A stretch of 64,000 bases of DNA from Stutzerimonas stutzeri (GTDB lineage Bacteria; Pseudomonadota; Gammaproteobacteria; Enterobacterales; Pasteurellaceae), in assembly GCA_901420285.1 (NCBI GenBank), contig CABDVE010000001.1, forward strand, positions 124,001-188,000. Reading direction: 5' to 3'. The notes under the pieces were generated by a model. The model did not search any database and was not told where the DNA came from. It worked only from the letters and a program-made list of their open reading frames with translations. The position numbers were made by a program, and so were the translations under genes. The first letter of the stretch is position 1; each line of letters opens with the position of its first letter. This document shows positions 63,846-64,000 of this stretch, one piece after another.

Positions 63846-63998
63846 TTAAAATTTCAAATAAAAATCCTTCGTCAATGCGACAAATTCCGCGGTGTATTGA
63901 TGGTGTTCGTCGTAAATCACCAATTTGTTTTGCATTAACGCTCGCGACTGTTTGGCGAAAGTGATTAACATTCGCCGCGGCGTTTTGCCGATTTTAGT
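63846..63998 (-). CDS. Unidentified protein, C-terminal part
   Basis: Last 50 codons of a minus-strand gene that begins beyond the window. It reads RRMLITFAKQSRALMQNKLV, then IYDEHHQYTAEFVALTKDFY and LKF before TAA. Composition and codon use look native. I do not recognise the family. Convergent with fis, sharing the inverted repeat as terminator. Confidence 0.6.
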   Translation of the reverse strand, partial: TKIGKTPRRMLITFAKQSRALMQNKLVIYDEHHQYTAEFVALTKDFYLKF

Positions 63999-64000
63999 AA

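Overview
The window is ordinary chromosomal DNA from a gammaproteobacterium of the family Pasteurellaceae. The evidence is the Haemophilus-like gene content and order (aroK-aroB-dam, secM-secA-mutT, leuS-lptE-holA, nqrABCDEF-apbE-nqrM, dusB-fis), moderate GC, and a few copies of the Haemophilus uptake sequence AAGTGCGGT. Protein sequences look closest to the Haemophilus/Aggregatibacter/Pasteurella side of the family. I cannot name the species. There is no prophage, CRISPR array or rRNA operon.

Layout. 1-6.5 kb: end of lpxD, a decayed fragment, eno, hflD-purB, trpS, a DUF406 gene, a DUF1232 gene and a ferredoxin. 6.5-11.3 kb: RNase T2, pgk-fbaA, a decayed region and a GT9 glycosyltransferase. 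11.2-17.5 kb: YczE-like membrane protein, a copZ-copA copper operon divergent from cueR, metJ, murJ, rpsT. 17.6-25 kb: tRNA-Arg and tRNA-Pro, folD, an orphan sucrose-type PTS permease, purM, yfcZ, fadL, ogt-mutH and a 41-bp tandem array. 25-36 kb: aroKB-dam, a DUF721 gene, secM-secA-mutT, and leuS-lptE-holA. 36.2-37.8 kb: an IS200/IS605-type element with intact tnpB and a wrecked tnpA. 38-49.3 kb: corA-yggT-yggU, yajG/bolA, an (8 bp)x21 tract, and the complete Na+-NQR operon with its maturation genes. 49.4-64 kb: mnmA, pyrH, a phosphoethanolamine transferase, rpsB-tsf, a methyltransferase, tyrP, rdgC, proC, two transporters, prmA, dusB-fis.

The most striking signal is not a gene. A 12-mer, CAATGCGGTGCT (reverse AGCACCGCATTG), occurs 37 times exactly by my reading, about once per 1.7 kb, where chance predicts about 0.01. 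It forms terminator-like inverted pairs between genes, sits singly in intergenic DNA, lies inside about 12 genes where it encodes NAVL, STAL or QCGA, and forms the core of the 41-bp array. The classic AAGTGCGGT 9-mer appears only about eight times. Both share the core TGCGGT, so the 12-mer may be a diverged DNA-uptake dialect or a REP-like family.

Regulation can be read at several loci: a CueR operator with the 19-bp MerR-type spacer, PurR boxes before purM and folD, a MetJ-like box before metJ, a FadR-like box before fadL, an rpsB leader, and a SecM-type arrest motif (APIRAGP) ahead of secA. Methyl-directed mismatch repair is represented by mutH and dam, separated only by the repeat array and aroKB.
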